Assembly (NCBI GenBank): GCA_035552775.1 | Contig: DASZKW010000079.1 | Coordinates: forward strand, 1 to 27,299 | Source: DASZKW01 sp035552775 | Lineage (GTDB): Bacteria > Actinomycetota > Acidimicrobiia > Acidimicrobiales > Palsa-688 | Direction: 5' to 3' | Length of the DNA: 27,299 nt | Shown here: positions 8,022-15,390 of the stretch, piece after piece | Numbering within the stretch: position 1 is the first letter of the stretch | Layout of the letters: each line of letters begins with the position of its first letter | Notes under the pieces: generated by a model | Database searches by the model: none | What the model was told of the DNA's origin: nothing | What the model saw: the letters and a program-made list of their open reading frames with translations, nothing else | Position numbers and translations under genes: made by a program

Positions 8022-8960
8022 GTGCAGCTTCACCAGCTTCGCTACGTCGTCGAGGTGGCCGATCAGCGACGCTTCACCCGCGCCGCGGCCGCCCTGCATG
8101 TCGCCCAGCCGTCGGTGAGCACCGCGGTGCAGGCCCTCGAGCGAGAGCTCGGAGCCCCCATGTTCCACCGCACCCGCGGCGAGGTGATCCTGACCGCGGC
8201 CGGCGAGGCGTTCGTGCCGTGGGCCCGCCAGGTCCTGGCGGACTGCGAGGCGGGGAGGGAGGCGGTCAGGGACCTGGCCGGCTTGCGGCGTGGGCGTCTG
8301 GCGCTCGGGGCCACGCCGAGCCTGACCACCAACGTGCTCCCCGGGGCGCTGGCCGCGTTCCACCGCCGGCACCCGACGATCGAGCTAGCCCTCCACGAGG
8401 CCGGGTCGCGGGACCTGATGGACCGCCTCGAACAAGGTCAACTCGACGTGGCCCTCGTCATCCTGCCCGTCAAGCAGTCATGGGTCTCCACGACCGCGCT
8501 GATCGACGAGGAACTGGTGCTCGCCGTCCACCCCGGTCATCGCCTGGCGGGGCGGGAGTCGGTGAGCATCGGTGACCTGCGCGACCTGCCGCTGGTGATG
8601 TTCCGCGACGGCTACGACCTTCGGGAGGTGACCCTGGGAGCCTGCCGCCAGGCCGGATTCGAGCCCACCTTTGCCGTCGAGGGCCTGGAGATGGACGGCG
8701 TCCTCGCCGTGACCGCCGCCGGCCTGGGCGCCGCCGTGGTCCCCGCCTCTGCGGTGAGCTGCTCCGGCCTCCCGCCCACATCCGACGCGGGGGCCGGCCG
8801 GGGCGCGCTGCGCGCCGTTCGCTTTCGAGACGCGGTGCTGGTACGGACCATCGGGGTGGCCTCCCGGCGCGACCGCGCCCTGCCCCGTGCCGCCGTGGCC
8901 TTCATCGACGAGCTGCGCGCCCACCTCTCAGCGCCGGGCAGCGGCCTCGGTCCACAGTGA
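8022..8960 (+). CDS. LysR-family transcriptional regulator
   Basis: This 312-residue DNA-binding regulator begins with the winged helix-turn-helix of LysR proteins (MQLHQLRYVVEVADQRRFTR, then AAALHVAQPSVSTAVQALE). A linker helix and a periplasmic-binding-like effector domain follow from about residue 90 (RLALGATPSL) to the end. The start is GTG at 8022, which matches the usual LysR N-terminus; a GGAG lies too close to be a good ribosome site. It is divergent from sdhC-sdhA-sdhB across 100 bp, so it most likely controls that operon and itself. The effector is not identifiable; a C4-dicarboxylate or central-carbon signal would fit the neighbours. Full length. Confidence 0.92.
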   Translation: MQLHQLRYVVEVADQRRFTRAAAALHVAQPSVSTAVQALERELGAPMFHRTRGEVILTAAGEAFVPWARQVLADCEAGREAVRDLAGLRRGRLALGATPSLTTNVLPGALAAFHRRHPTIELALHEAGSRDLMDRLEQGQLDVALVILPVKQSWVSTTALIDEELVLAVHPGHRLAGRESVSIGDLRDLPLVMFRDGYDLREVTLGACRQAGFEPTFAVEGLEMDGVLAVTAAGLGAAVVPASAVSCSGLPPTSDAGAGRGALRAVRFRDAVLVRTIGVASRRDRALPRAAVAFIDELRAHLSAPGSGLGPQ

Positions 8961-8966
8961 CCGTGT

Positions 8967-9072
8967 AAATGCAGGGTTTCGCGCGGCGCAGGTTTCGAAA
9001 TGTAGCGAATCGCACGCTTTCCGGGCAATTCCATGCACTACGGAGACCGCCCCCGCGCGAAACCCTGCATTT
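8967..9072. repeat. Palindromic element with 20-bp perfect terminal inverted repeats
   Basis: AAATGCAGGGTTTCGCGCGG (8967-8986) and its exact complement (9053-9072) flank 66 bases that carry further small symmetries such as TTTCGAAA. It lies in the gap between the LysR gene and the convergent small gene. It has no coding content of its own. It looks like a non-autonomous mobile element (MITE) or a paired REP/BIME unit; an overlong terminator for the two convergent genes is an alternative. Confidence 0.75.
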
Positions 9073-9151
9073 GGCTTCAGCCGGGATGTGCCAAGCCGCC
9101 GCCCTCCCCCCGTGCGCGCGTCTCACGCCACGCGGTGCGCGATATTTGACG

Positions 9152-9430
9152 TCAGTCGACGGTGAGCCGGCTGAGCAGGGCGCCCTTGCGCTCCTCGAAG
9201 GTCTCGAAGTCGATCAGACCGGAGTCGAACTGCTGGTGGGCCTGCTCCACGAGTCGCAGCAGCTCCTCGGTGGACACGTCGTCGGCCACACCCTCGACCG
9301 GCGCCAGGGGCTCCGTCTCGTCCTTGGGATCGGTTCCCCGTTCGAGGCGGCGGTCCCGCTTCGCAGCCGCCTTAGCCTGCTTGTCACGGGCTCGCTGCAT
9401 CTTGGAGAAGCTGGTTCGCTGGGTGGCCAT
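9152..9430 (-). CDS. Small conserved protein, basic N-terminus and SHOCT-like C-terminus
   Basis: This 92-residue soluble protein has a Lys/Arg-rich first third (SFSKMQRARDKQAKAAAKRD), an acidic middle, and a C-terminal helical pair (about residues 53-90, LLRLVEQAHQQFDSGLIDF followed by FEERKGALL). The last part resembles the short SHOCT-type oligomerisation motif, in which a Gly-containing turn joins two helices. Similar small proteins occur in actinobacteria without a known role. No transmembrane segment or Cys is present. The basic segment could bind nucleic acid. It is divergent from the DGPF gene, and the 154-bp gap contains a CGCAGA/TCTGCG hairpin around an A-tract at about 9484-9505. 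Confidence 0.7.
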   Translation of the reverse strand: MATQRTSFSKMQRARDKQAKAAAKRDRRLERGTDPKDETEPLAPVEGVADDVSTEELLRLVEQAHQQFDSGLIDFETFEERKGALLSRLTVD

Positions 9431-9584
9431 GATTGCTCCAGGGTAACGGCCGGCGGGCGACTGGCCGGGGTCGCCCCCGATCGCAGAAAAAAAATGGTCT
9501 GCGGTGTCGATACGGGCGGTCGTCGCTCGTGGACAGGGTGAGGGCCCCGGTACGGTGCCGGGCCTCCAGTGAGAGGAGACTTCA

Positions 9585-9938
9585 ATGACACAGTACCTGA
9601 TGGCCGTTCACAGCATCGAGGGCGAGACCCCCTCCCCTGAGTTGATGGAGCAGACGTTCAAGGACGTCGACGTGTTCAACGCCGAGCTCCAGGCGTCGGG
9701 GGCGTGGGTGTTCGCCGGCGGGCTTCACCCCGCCGACACCGCCACGGTGGTGAGGGTCAACGACGGCGAGGTGACGACCACCGACGGCCCCTTCGCCGAG
9801 ACCAAGGAGCAGCTGGGGGGGTTCTGGATCATCAACGCACCCGACCTCGACGCCGCCCTGGCCTTGGCGGCCAAGGGTGCCGCCGCCTGCAAGGCACCGG
9901 TCGAGGTGCGACCCTTCCAGGAGCAGCCCGAGGGCTAG
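9585..9938 (+). CDS. YciI-like DGPF-domain protein
   Basis: This 117-residue cytoplasmic protein of the YCII superfamily carries the name-giving motif in TTDGPFAETKEQLGGFWII (about residues 64-84). The ATG has a good ribosome site (GAGGAGA, seven bases upstream). Such proteins have a ferredoxin-like fold; biochemical roles are known only for a few distant members. DGPF genes sit next to ECF42 sigma genes in many bacteria, exactly as here, with only seven bases between the two. They are thought to act with, or be controlled by, the sigma factor. The precise role is unknown. Confidence 0.9.
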   Translation: MTQYLMAVHSIEGETPSPELMEQTFKDVDVFNAELQASGAWVFAGGLHPADTATVVRVNDGEVTTTDGPFAETKEQLGGFWIINAPDLDAALALAAKGAAACKAPVEVRPFQEQPEG

Positions 9939-9945
9939 GCGCCCA

Positions 9946-11169
9946 GTGGCAGCCACCGGCACGGCGACCGTCGAGGCGACGTTTCGGCGCGAGTTCGGCC
10001 GGACCGTGGCCACCCTGGTCCGCCTCTTCGGTGACATCGACCTCGCCGAGGAGGCGGTCCAGGAGGCCTTCGTGGTGGCTCTCCGGCGCTGGCCCGACGC
10101 CGGCGTGCCACCCAACCCCGGTGGTTGGATCGTCACCACCGCCCGCAACCGCGCCATCGACCGGCTCCGGCGGGAGGCGCCGCGCCATGACCGCCACGCC
10201 CAGGCCGTCCTGCTCCACCACCACGACGAGCCCCCGGAAGTGGGACCCGTGACCGATGACCGCCTCCGCATGATCTTCACGTGTTGCCACCCGTCTCTGG
10301 CCACCGGCGCCCAGGTGGCGTTGACCCTGCGCCTGCTCGGCGGCCTGGAGACCGCCGAAATCGCCAGGGCTTTCCTCGTTCCCGAGGCGACGATGGCGCA
10401 GCGACTCGTGCGGGCCAAGCGCAAGATCCGAGCCGCCGGCATCCCCTACCGCGTCCCCGGCGACGCCGAGCTTCCCGATCGCCTCGGCCCTGTGCTCGGC
10501 GTCGTCTACCTGATCTTCAACGAGGGCTACACGGCAACCAGCGGCGACGACCTGGTACGGGCCGACCTGAGCGCGGAGGCTATCCGCCTGGCCCGGCTGC
10601 TCGCCGAGTTGATGCCCGACGAGCCCGAGGTCCACGGCCTCCTCGCGCTGGAGTTGCTGACCGAGGCGCGCCGTGGTGCGCGCAGCGGGACCGATGGTTC
10701 GCTCGTCGTGCTCCCCGACCAGGACCGGTCGCTGTGGGACGCGGCGCTGATCGCCGAGGGCCACGACCTGGTCGCCGCCTGCATCCGCCGCGACCAGCCC
10801 GGCCCCTATCAGATCCAGGCCGCCATCAACGCCGTTCACACCGACGCGCAGTCCGCGGCCGGCACCGACTGGTCGCAGATACTCGCTCTCTACGACCAGC
10901 TGCTGGCCCTGTCGCCGACGCCGGTAGTGGCCCTCAACCGGGCGGTGGCGGTGGCGGAGGTCCACGGGGCGGCGGCGGGCTTGGCTGCCGTCGAAGCCCT
11001 CGACATCGCCAACTACCATTTGTTCCACGCCACGAGGGCGGACCTGCTCCGTCGCCTCGGCCGCGCTGCGGCGGCGTTGGACGCCTACGACGCCGCCCTC
11101 GCCCTCGTGGACAACGGCGCCGAACGCCGCTTCTTGGAGATGCGGCGCCGGTCCCTGTCGCCGGCGTGA
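9946..11169 (+). CDS. ECF42-group RNA polymerase sigma factor with TPR-like C-terminus
   Basis: This 407-residue alternative sigma factor has a sigma-2 region at about residues 10-80 (LFGDIDLAEEAVQEAFVVAL, NRAIDRLRRE), a sigma-4 region at about 115-175 (LRLLGGLETAEIARAFLVPE, MAQRLVRAKRKIR), and a long C-terminal extension from about 190. The extension contains the family block YLIFNEGYTA and TPR-like helices (ALNRAVAVAEVHG, AALDAYDAALAL). This architecture plus the DGPF neighbour defines the ECF42 group, which has no classical anti-sigma factor; the extension is thought to control activity. The GTG at 9946 is chosen because upstream ATGs lie inside the DGPF gene. Its stop codon sits within the first copy of a short tandem repeat. 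Confidence 0.93.
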   Translation: MAATGTATVEATFRREFGRTVATLVRLFGDIDLAEEAVQEAFVVALRRWPDAGVPPNPGGWIVTTARNRAIDRLRREAPRHDRHAQAVLLHHHDEPPEVGPVTDDRLRMIFTCCHPSLATGAQVALTLRLLGGLETAEIARAFLVPEATMAQRLVRAKRKIRAAGIPYRVPGDAELPDRLGPVLGVVYLIFNEGYTATSGDDLVRADLSAEAIRLARLLAELMPDEPEVHGLLALELLTEARRGARSGTDGSLVVLPDQDRSLWDAALIAEGHDLVAACIRRDQPGPYQIQAAINAVHTDAQSAAGTDWSQILALYDQLLALSPTPVVALNRAVAVAEVHGAAAGLAAVEALDIANYHLFHATRADLLRRLGRAAAALDAYDAALALVDNGAERRFLEMRRRSLSPA

Positions 11170-11234
11170 CCCGCCCTCCGCCGGCGTGACCCGCCCTCCT
11201 GTCGCCGGCGTGACCCGCCCCCCTGTCGCCGGCG
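11155..11234. repeat. Short tandem GC-rich repeats across the sigma-factor stop
   Basis: About three and a half copies of a 20-24 bp unit (core CGCCGGCGTGACCCGCC) begin in the last codons of the ECF42 gene and run into the gap. The stop codon TGA is itself repeated in each unit, so copy-number changes would leave the protein end unchanged. Confidence 0.8.
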
Positions 11235-11277
11235 CCAATCCACCCACCCTCGCACCCCCGGATGGGACGGCCGTGCG

Positions 11278-11793
11278 CTACTCGTGCGGAGCGTGCGACT
11301 CGACGTCAAAGACCTCGGCGGGGGCGCTGGCCAGCAGCCGGTCGGCGTGCTCCCGTTTCAGCTCGGTGAGGCGAGCCTCGTCTTCGGGGCTCCGGTCCTC
11401 CTGGCGGGCCAGGAAGACGAACTCGTCGGTGACGACCCCCTCCCTGACCATCAAGGTCGCCGCCCGGTCGCCGTAGCACAACTTGAATACGAAGGCCGCC
11501 AGGGTGCCCCGTTCAGGCCTTTCGAAGGCCGAATCGGCAACGTAGCGACCCTCCGTCGGGCCTCGGGTGACCAGTTCGAAGCCGTCTCGCGCCCCCGGAC
11601 CGCGGAAGGGGGTCTCGGTGGTGATCTTTCTGCGCTCGAGGGCTCCACGAGGGCCCAGCAGTGGAAACGCACAGCGCATCGCCATGTAGGCGAGGGCGAC
11701 ACCCGCCGGGCTGCCGGGACCGCTGTAGCGCAGCATGTCCTCGAACGAGAAGGCCAGGGACGTGCCCTCGTCGACCACGACGATCGGGGTCAT
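11278..11793 (-). CDS. Conserved protein of unknown function, weakly FmdE-like
   Basis: This 171-residue soluble protein starts at the ATG at 11793, which overlaps the stop of the phosphoesterase gene as ATGA, so the two are translationally coupled. The frame is open further upstream, but only inside the phosphoesterase gene. The N-terminal part (FEDMLRYSGPGSPAGVALAY) and the later EGRYVAD and YGDRAATLMVREG blocks loosely recall FmdE-type domains, although the metal-binding His/Cys residues of those proteins are not apparent. The C-terminus is a charged helix (RSPEDEARLTELKREHADRL). No signal peptide or membrane segment is seen. Function is unknown and the FmdE likeness is a weak inference. 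Confidence 0.7.
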   Translation of the reverse strand: MTPIVVVDEGTSLAFSFEDMLRYSGPGSPAGVALAYMAMRCAFPLLGPRGALERRKITTETPFRGPGARDGFELVTRGPTEGRYVADSAFERPERGTLAAFVFKLCYGDRAATLMVREGVVTDEFVFLARQEDRSPEDEARLTELKREHADRLLASAPAEVFDVESHAPHE

Positions 11794-12731
11794 ACCTGGG
11801 TACTCCGTGCTGGGGGCGGCAGATCCGGCGGTTGGGCGAAGGCGGGTGGGCCCGAAAAGTCGAGCGAGTCGAGGAGGTCGTCGGCCAGCGCGTCGCGTCG
11901 GGTGAGCGGGGGGAGGTTCCATTTCGTCTCGATGAGCTTCAGTATCGACGTGTGGTCGTGGACCTGGTGCGACACATAGCCGGCCCGGGCGTAGGGCGCC
12001 ACGATTACCGCCGGAACCCGGAAACCGTAGCGGTCGTAAGCCCACGGGCCACCGCCTTCGGGGGGGCAGTTATCCGGCTCGGGGGCTTCCGGCGGGGGCA
12101 CGTGGTCGTAATAGCCGCCGTGCTCGTCGTACACCCAGATCAGGCTCAGCTTGTCGCTGGTCAGCCCGTGAGCGGTGCCGGCGACCAGGAACCGTCGGTT
12201 AGGGAAGGTCGGCCCGAGACAGGAGGAGAACCACCTGTCGGCAAGGGGGAAGGTGCGAGCCAACGCGCAGTAGAAGGGCAGGTCCTCCTCGGTCCAGTAC
12301 CCCATGGCCGTGCCGGGGTCGACCGGCTGATGCTGGGCCTCGGCGCTCCGTACAAATCCGTCGTTCCGACCATCGGACCACTGCTCCTGGCTGGCATCCC
12401 AGGCCTGGCTCGGGACCAGCGGGTACTGCTTCGTCGAGGGCAACCGATGGGAGATAACGGCGTGCCCTCGACCGGTCAGGTTCGTCGCTGTCGGATTGCC
12501 GGAGTTGTCCCTCGGAAGGCCTTCCCCACGATCCAACATCCCGAGATAGTTGTCGTAGGAGTGGTTCTCCATCATCAACACCACGATGTGACGAATCTCC
12601 GGCCTGGTGTCAACACCGACGGGGCGGTCAGGGAAAGGGACGGGCCACGAGGGCTGGGGCGCCCGGTTGAGCCGTCGACGGGCCAACGCCGACTCGATGT
12701 CGCCGACGGCGGCGCGCCAAACGACTCTCAT
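11790..12731 (-). CDS. Phosphoesterase (phospholipase C/AcpA-like) with internal deletion
   Basis: This 313-residue protein belongs to the PF04185 phosphoesterase family (phospholipase C, AcpA). The N-terminal metal/nucleophile block RHIVVLMMENHSYDNYLG (about residues 47-64) and the C-terminal block LIWVYDEHGGYYDHVPPP (about 197-214) are well conserved. In full-length relatives, 100 or more residues lie between the FLVAGTAHG region and that second block, including an Asp/His-Pro metal motif. Here the two are joined at about residues 188-197 with the frame kept. The protein also lacks a signal peptide. It is thus a shortened form that may be inactive. It is divergent from the grd-like operon by 53 bp and coupled to the small downstream gene. 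Confidence 0.82.
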   Translation of the reverse strand: MRVVWRAAVGDIESALARRRLNRAPQPSWPVPFPDRPVGVDTRPEIRHIVVLMMENHSYDNYLGMLDRGEGLPRDNSGNPTATNLTGRGHAVISHRLPSTKQYPLVPSQAWDASQEQWSDGRNDGFVRSAEAQHQPVDPGTAMGYWTEEDLPFYCALARTFPLADRWFSSCLGPTFPNRRFLVAGTAHGLTSDKLSLIWVYDEHGGYYDHVPPPEAPEPDNCPPEGGGPWAYDRYGFRVPAVIVAPYARAGYVSHQVHDHTSILKLIETKWNLPPLTRRDALADDLLDSLDFSGPPAFAQPPDLPPPARSTQV

Positions 12732-12784
12732 CTCCGACGCCCGGCCACGGTCAGAGCGTACTCAGGGCCCGATCCTGGCAGTAT

Positions 12785-14044
12785 GTGATCGTGGCGCTCA
12801 TCCGGCTTGTGCACCAGGTCCGCGAAGTCGGCTTCGGGGAGCGGACCGATTTCGCCGACGGGGTCCTGACGGTGTCCGCCGACGAAGCCAGGGGTGTGCT
12901 GGCCGACCCGGCGCTGGCGGAGACACGGCTCTCTTGGGTCTCGCCCAACCAGAGCGCCCGGATCGTCAAGGTCCTCGACGCCGTCGAGCCGCGCACCAAG
13001 GGCCCGGGTGGGGGCGGCATCTTCCCGGGCTTCGTGGGCCAGGCGCGCCTGCAGGGAAGCGGCGAGACCCACGTGCTGCGCGGCGTCATCGTGGTCACCG
13101 CCGGTTACCTGCCCCGGGCCCAGGAGGCGCTGGTCGACCTCAGCGGCCCGGCGGCGTCGCTGTCGCCGCTCGGGGCGGCGCACAACCTGGTGATCGAGTT
13201 CGTCCCCGCTCCAGGAGCGAGCTGGGAACAGGTTGAGGGTGCGCTTCGCCGCTCGTCTCTGCGCCTGGCCGCCGCCCTGGCCGAAGCCTCCCTCGGCGCT
13301 GAACCCGACGCCGTCGAGGAATTTCCTCCACCGTCGCCGCGCACCGCGGGCAGCTCGCTGCCCCGTGTCGGCGCCGTCACCAACCTGCAGACACAGGGCC
13401 TGTTCAAGGACGTCTTCGTCTACGGGCGCAGCTTCGGCGCCGCCCTGCCGACCCTCCTCGACCCCGGTGAGCTCGACGACGGCGCCGTGGTGAGCGGCCA
13501 GTTCGGCCACCCCGCACTCAAGAACCCGACCTTCATGCACCAGAACCACCCGGTGGTCGCCGAGCTGCGCCGCCGGCACGGCCGCGACCTCGAGTTCGCA
13601 GGCGTGGTCATCTCCCCCGAGCCCGTCGACCAGGGGTCCAAGGAGATGGTTTCTGCGTTCGCCGCCCGGGTGTGCGCCGCCGCCGGCTTCGACGCCGCCA
13701 TCGTCACCAAGGAGGGGGGCGGCAACGCCGACGCCGACGTGGCCTTGAAGATGGACGCCCTTTCGGATCTCGGCATCCAGCCCGTGGGCCTCTTCGGCGA
13801 GATGGCAGGAGCCGACGGCACCGGTCCGTCCGTGGTGGTCGCACCGGAGCGGGCCACGGCGATGGTCAGCACCGGCAACTACGACCATCGCCTGCAGCTG
13901 CCGGAGGTGGAGAAAGCATACGGCGGTGACCAGTTCACGCTGGCCAACTCGCCGGCCACGGCCGCTTTCGAAGTGCCCACAGCCGTCGTGTACTGCGCCC
14001 TCAACCCACTCGGGTGGGGTCACCTGACCGCCCGGGCGGGCTGA
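12785..14044 (+). CDS. grdE: GrdE-like subunit of a glycine/sarcosine/betaine-type reductase (component B)
   Basis: This 419-residue protein is homologous to the proprotein subunit of component B (GrdE/GrdG/GrdI), which with the selenoprotein GrdB binds the substrate. Family features run along the whole length: VREVGFGERTDFADGVLTV at the start, GGIFPGFVG, LQTQGLFKDVFVYG, HQNHPVVAELRRRHGRDL, and the late block GNADADVALK-DGTGPSV-VSTGNYDHR. Known GrdE is cut at an Asn-Cys pair near residue 240 to form a pyruvoyl group; here that place reads SGQFGHP (237-243). Cys occurs only at 297 and 404. A classical pyruvoyl group therefore cannot form. The start is GTG at 12785 without a clear ribosome site. 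It heads the operon, 50 nt before grdB. The substrate is unknown. Confidence 0.88.
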   Translation: MIVALIRLVHQVREVGFGERTDFADGVLTVSADEARGVLADPALAETRLSWVSPNQSARIVKVLDAVEPRTKGPGGGGIFPGFVGQARLQGSGETHVLRGVIVVTAGYLPRAQEALVDLSGPAASLSPLGAAHNLVIEFVPAPGASWEQVEGALRRSSLRLAAALAEASLGAEPDAVEEFPPPSPRTAGSSLPRVGAVTNLQTQGLFKDVFVYGRSFGAALPTLLDPGELDDGAVVSGQFGHPALKNPTFMHQNHPVVAELRRRHGRDLEFAGVVISPEPVDQGSKEMVSAFAARVCAAAGFDAAIVTKEGGGNADADVALKMDALSDLGIQPVGLFGEMAGADGTGPSVVVAPERATAMVSTGNYDHRLQLPEVEKAYGGDQFTLANSPATAAFEVPTAVVYCALNPLGWGHLTARAG

Positions 14045-14094
14045 GTGACCACCGCCTGTTTGCTCAGCCGCCACGACTGCGGGAGGATGGCGCC

Positions 14095-15390
14095 ATGGCC
14101 AGGATCGTCCACTACATAAACCAGTTCTTCGCCGGCGTCGGCGGGGAGGAGGAGGCGGGCGCCGGGCCGGGGTTGATCGAGGGTGCCGCCGGGCCCGGGC
14201 GGCGCCTGGCCGAGCTGCTGGCGCCGGACCACGAGGTGGTGGCGACCGTTTGGTGCGGTGACGACGTGGCGTCCGGACTGGCCGGCGAGATCGTCCGCCT
14301 GGTGCGCACGGTCGAGCCGGACCTGGTGGTAGCCGGCCCCGCCTTCACCAGCGGCCGCTACGGCCTGGCCTGCGCCCGGGTCGTGGCCGCCGCCCAAGAA
14401 GCGGGGTTGGCGAGCGTGGCGTCGATGCACGAGGACAACCCGGGCCTGGACGAAGCGGGCGCGGTGCCGGTGCTGGCCAGTGGCGAGGTGGCCCGGCGTA
14501 TGGCCCCTTCCCTCGACCGCCTGGCCGCCGGCATCCGGCGCCTGCTCGACGGCGAGGTGTTGACCGCCGAGGACGGGCGTATCGGCAAGCTGGCCCGCCG
14601 GCCGGTGGTGGCCGACGCCAGCGCCGCGTCGCGCGCCGTCGACATCGCGCTCGCCCGGCTCGGGGGCGACACCACCGCCACCGAGATCCCCCTGCCCCGC
14701 TTCGACCGGGTCACGCCGGCGGCACCGGTCGCCGACGCCTCGGCGGTCATGATCGCCCTGCTCACCGAGGGAGCCCTGGTCCCCGGGGAAAACCCTGACG
14801 GCCTCGAGTCCGCCCGGGCCACCAAGTGGCTCCGCTACTCACTGGACGGCCGCGACGCCCTGGAGCCGGGGGGGTACATGTCGGTGCACGGCGGGTTCTC
14901 GACGGCGTGGGCCAACGAGGACCCGCATCGCATCCTGCCCCTCGATTCCGCCCGGGAGCTCGAGGCCGAGGGGGCCATCGGCGGACTGTTCGGCGAGTAC
15001 TTCGTCACCGCCGGCAACGGCACCTCGGTGGCCAACGCACGCCGCTTCGGCATCGAGTGGGCCGCCGACCTGCGACACTCCGGGGCCCGGGCGGCGATCC
15101 TGACCGCGACGTGAGGGACAGGAACGCGTTGCGGGTCAACGCTTGCGAAGGAGTTGGAGCGGGCCGGGATCCCCACCGCGCTCCTGTGCAACCTGGTGTC
15201 GATCGCCGAGCGGGTAGGGGCACCGCGCATCGTGCGCACCCGGGGTATCCCGTACCCGACCGGGGACCCCTCCCTCGGCAAGGAGGCAGAGAAACAGTGG
15301 CGCCGCCAGCTTCTCGAGCGAGCGCTAGAGGCGGTACAGACAGCGGTGCACGAGCCGACGGTGTTCGACGCGGTGGGGTCCAATGCCTGA
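14095..15390 (+). CDS. grdB: GrdB-type reductase selenoprotein (component B), TGA read as selenocysteine
   Basis: Read through the TGA at 15112-15114, this is a 431-residue protein matching GrdB/GrdF/GrdH end to end. It has IVHYINQFFAGVGGEE at the start, VVAGPAFTSGRYGLAC, FDRVTPAAPV, VHGGFSTAWANEDPHRILP, and VTAGNGTSVANA. The Sec site is ILTAT-U-GTGTRCGSTLAKE, continuing to the C-terminal VGAPRIV and EPTVFDAV blocks. Sec is residue 340; known GrdB has it near 350. The Sec attacks the activated substrate and cleaves its C-N bond. In known proteins the site reads U-G-T-C-T-R-C; here the first Cys is Gly. The ATG at 14095 has a strong ribosome site (GGGAGGA, seven bases upstream). The stop overlaps grdC by eight bases. 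Whether the substrate is glycine, sarcosine, betaine or something else cannot be told. Confidence 0.92.
15112..15142 (+). promoter_or_regulatory. Selenocysteine TGA with candidate bacterial SECIS hairpin in grdB
   Basis: The in-frame TGA (15112-15114) is followed after 11 bases by a perfect 6-bp stem, GCGTTG (15126-15131) with CAACGC (15137-15142), around the loop CGGGT. The loop starts 17 bases after the TGA and has a G in its first two positions, matching the known layout of bacterial SECIS elements bound by SelB. SelB binding is inferred. Confidence 0.75.

Noticed and set aside
9832..11247. Long minus-strand open frame opposite the ECF42 gene
   Set aside because: No family resemblance; the plus-strand sigma factor is unmistakable.
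12728..14074. Long minus-strand open frame opposite the grdE-like gene
   Set aside because: It is a GC-driven shadow; the plus-strand protein matches a known family over its full length.
14014..15114. Reading grdB as a 366-residue protein that ends at the TGA, with a separate short gene after it
   Set aside because: The downstream frame continues the GrdB family without a gap and the TGA falls exactly at the known Sec position, so one selenoprotein explains both pieces.
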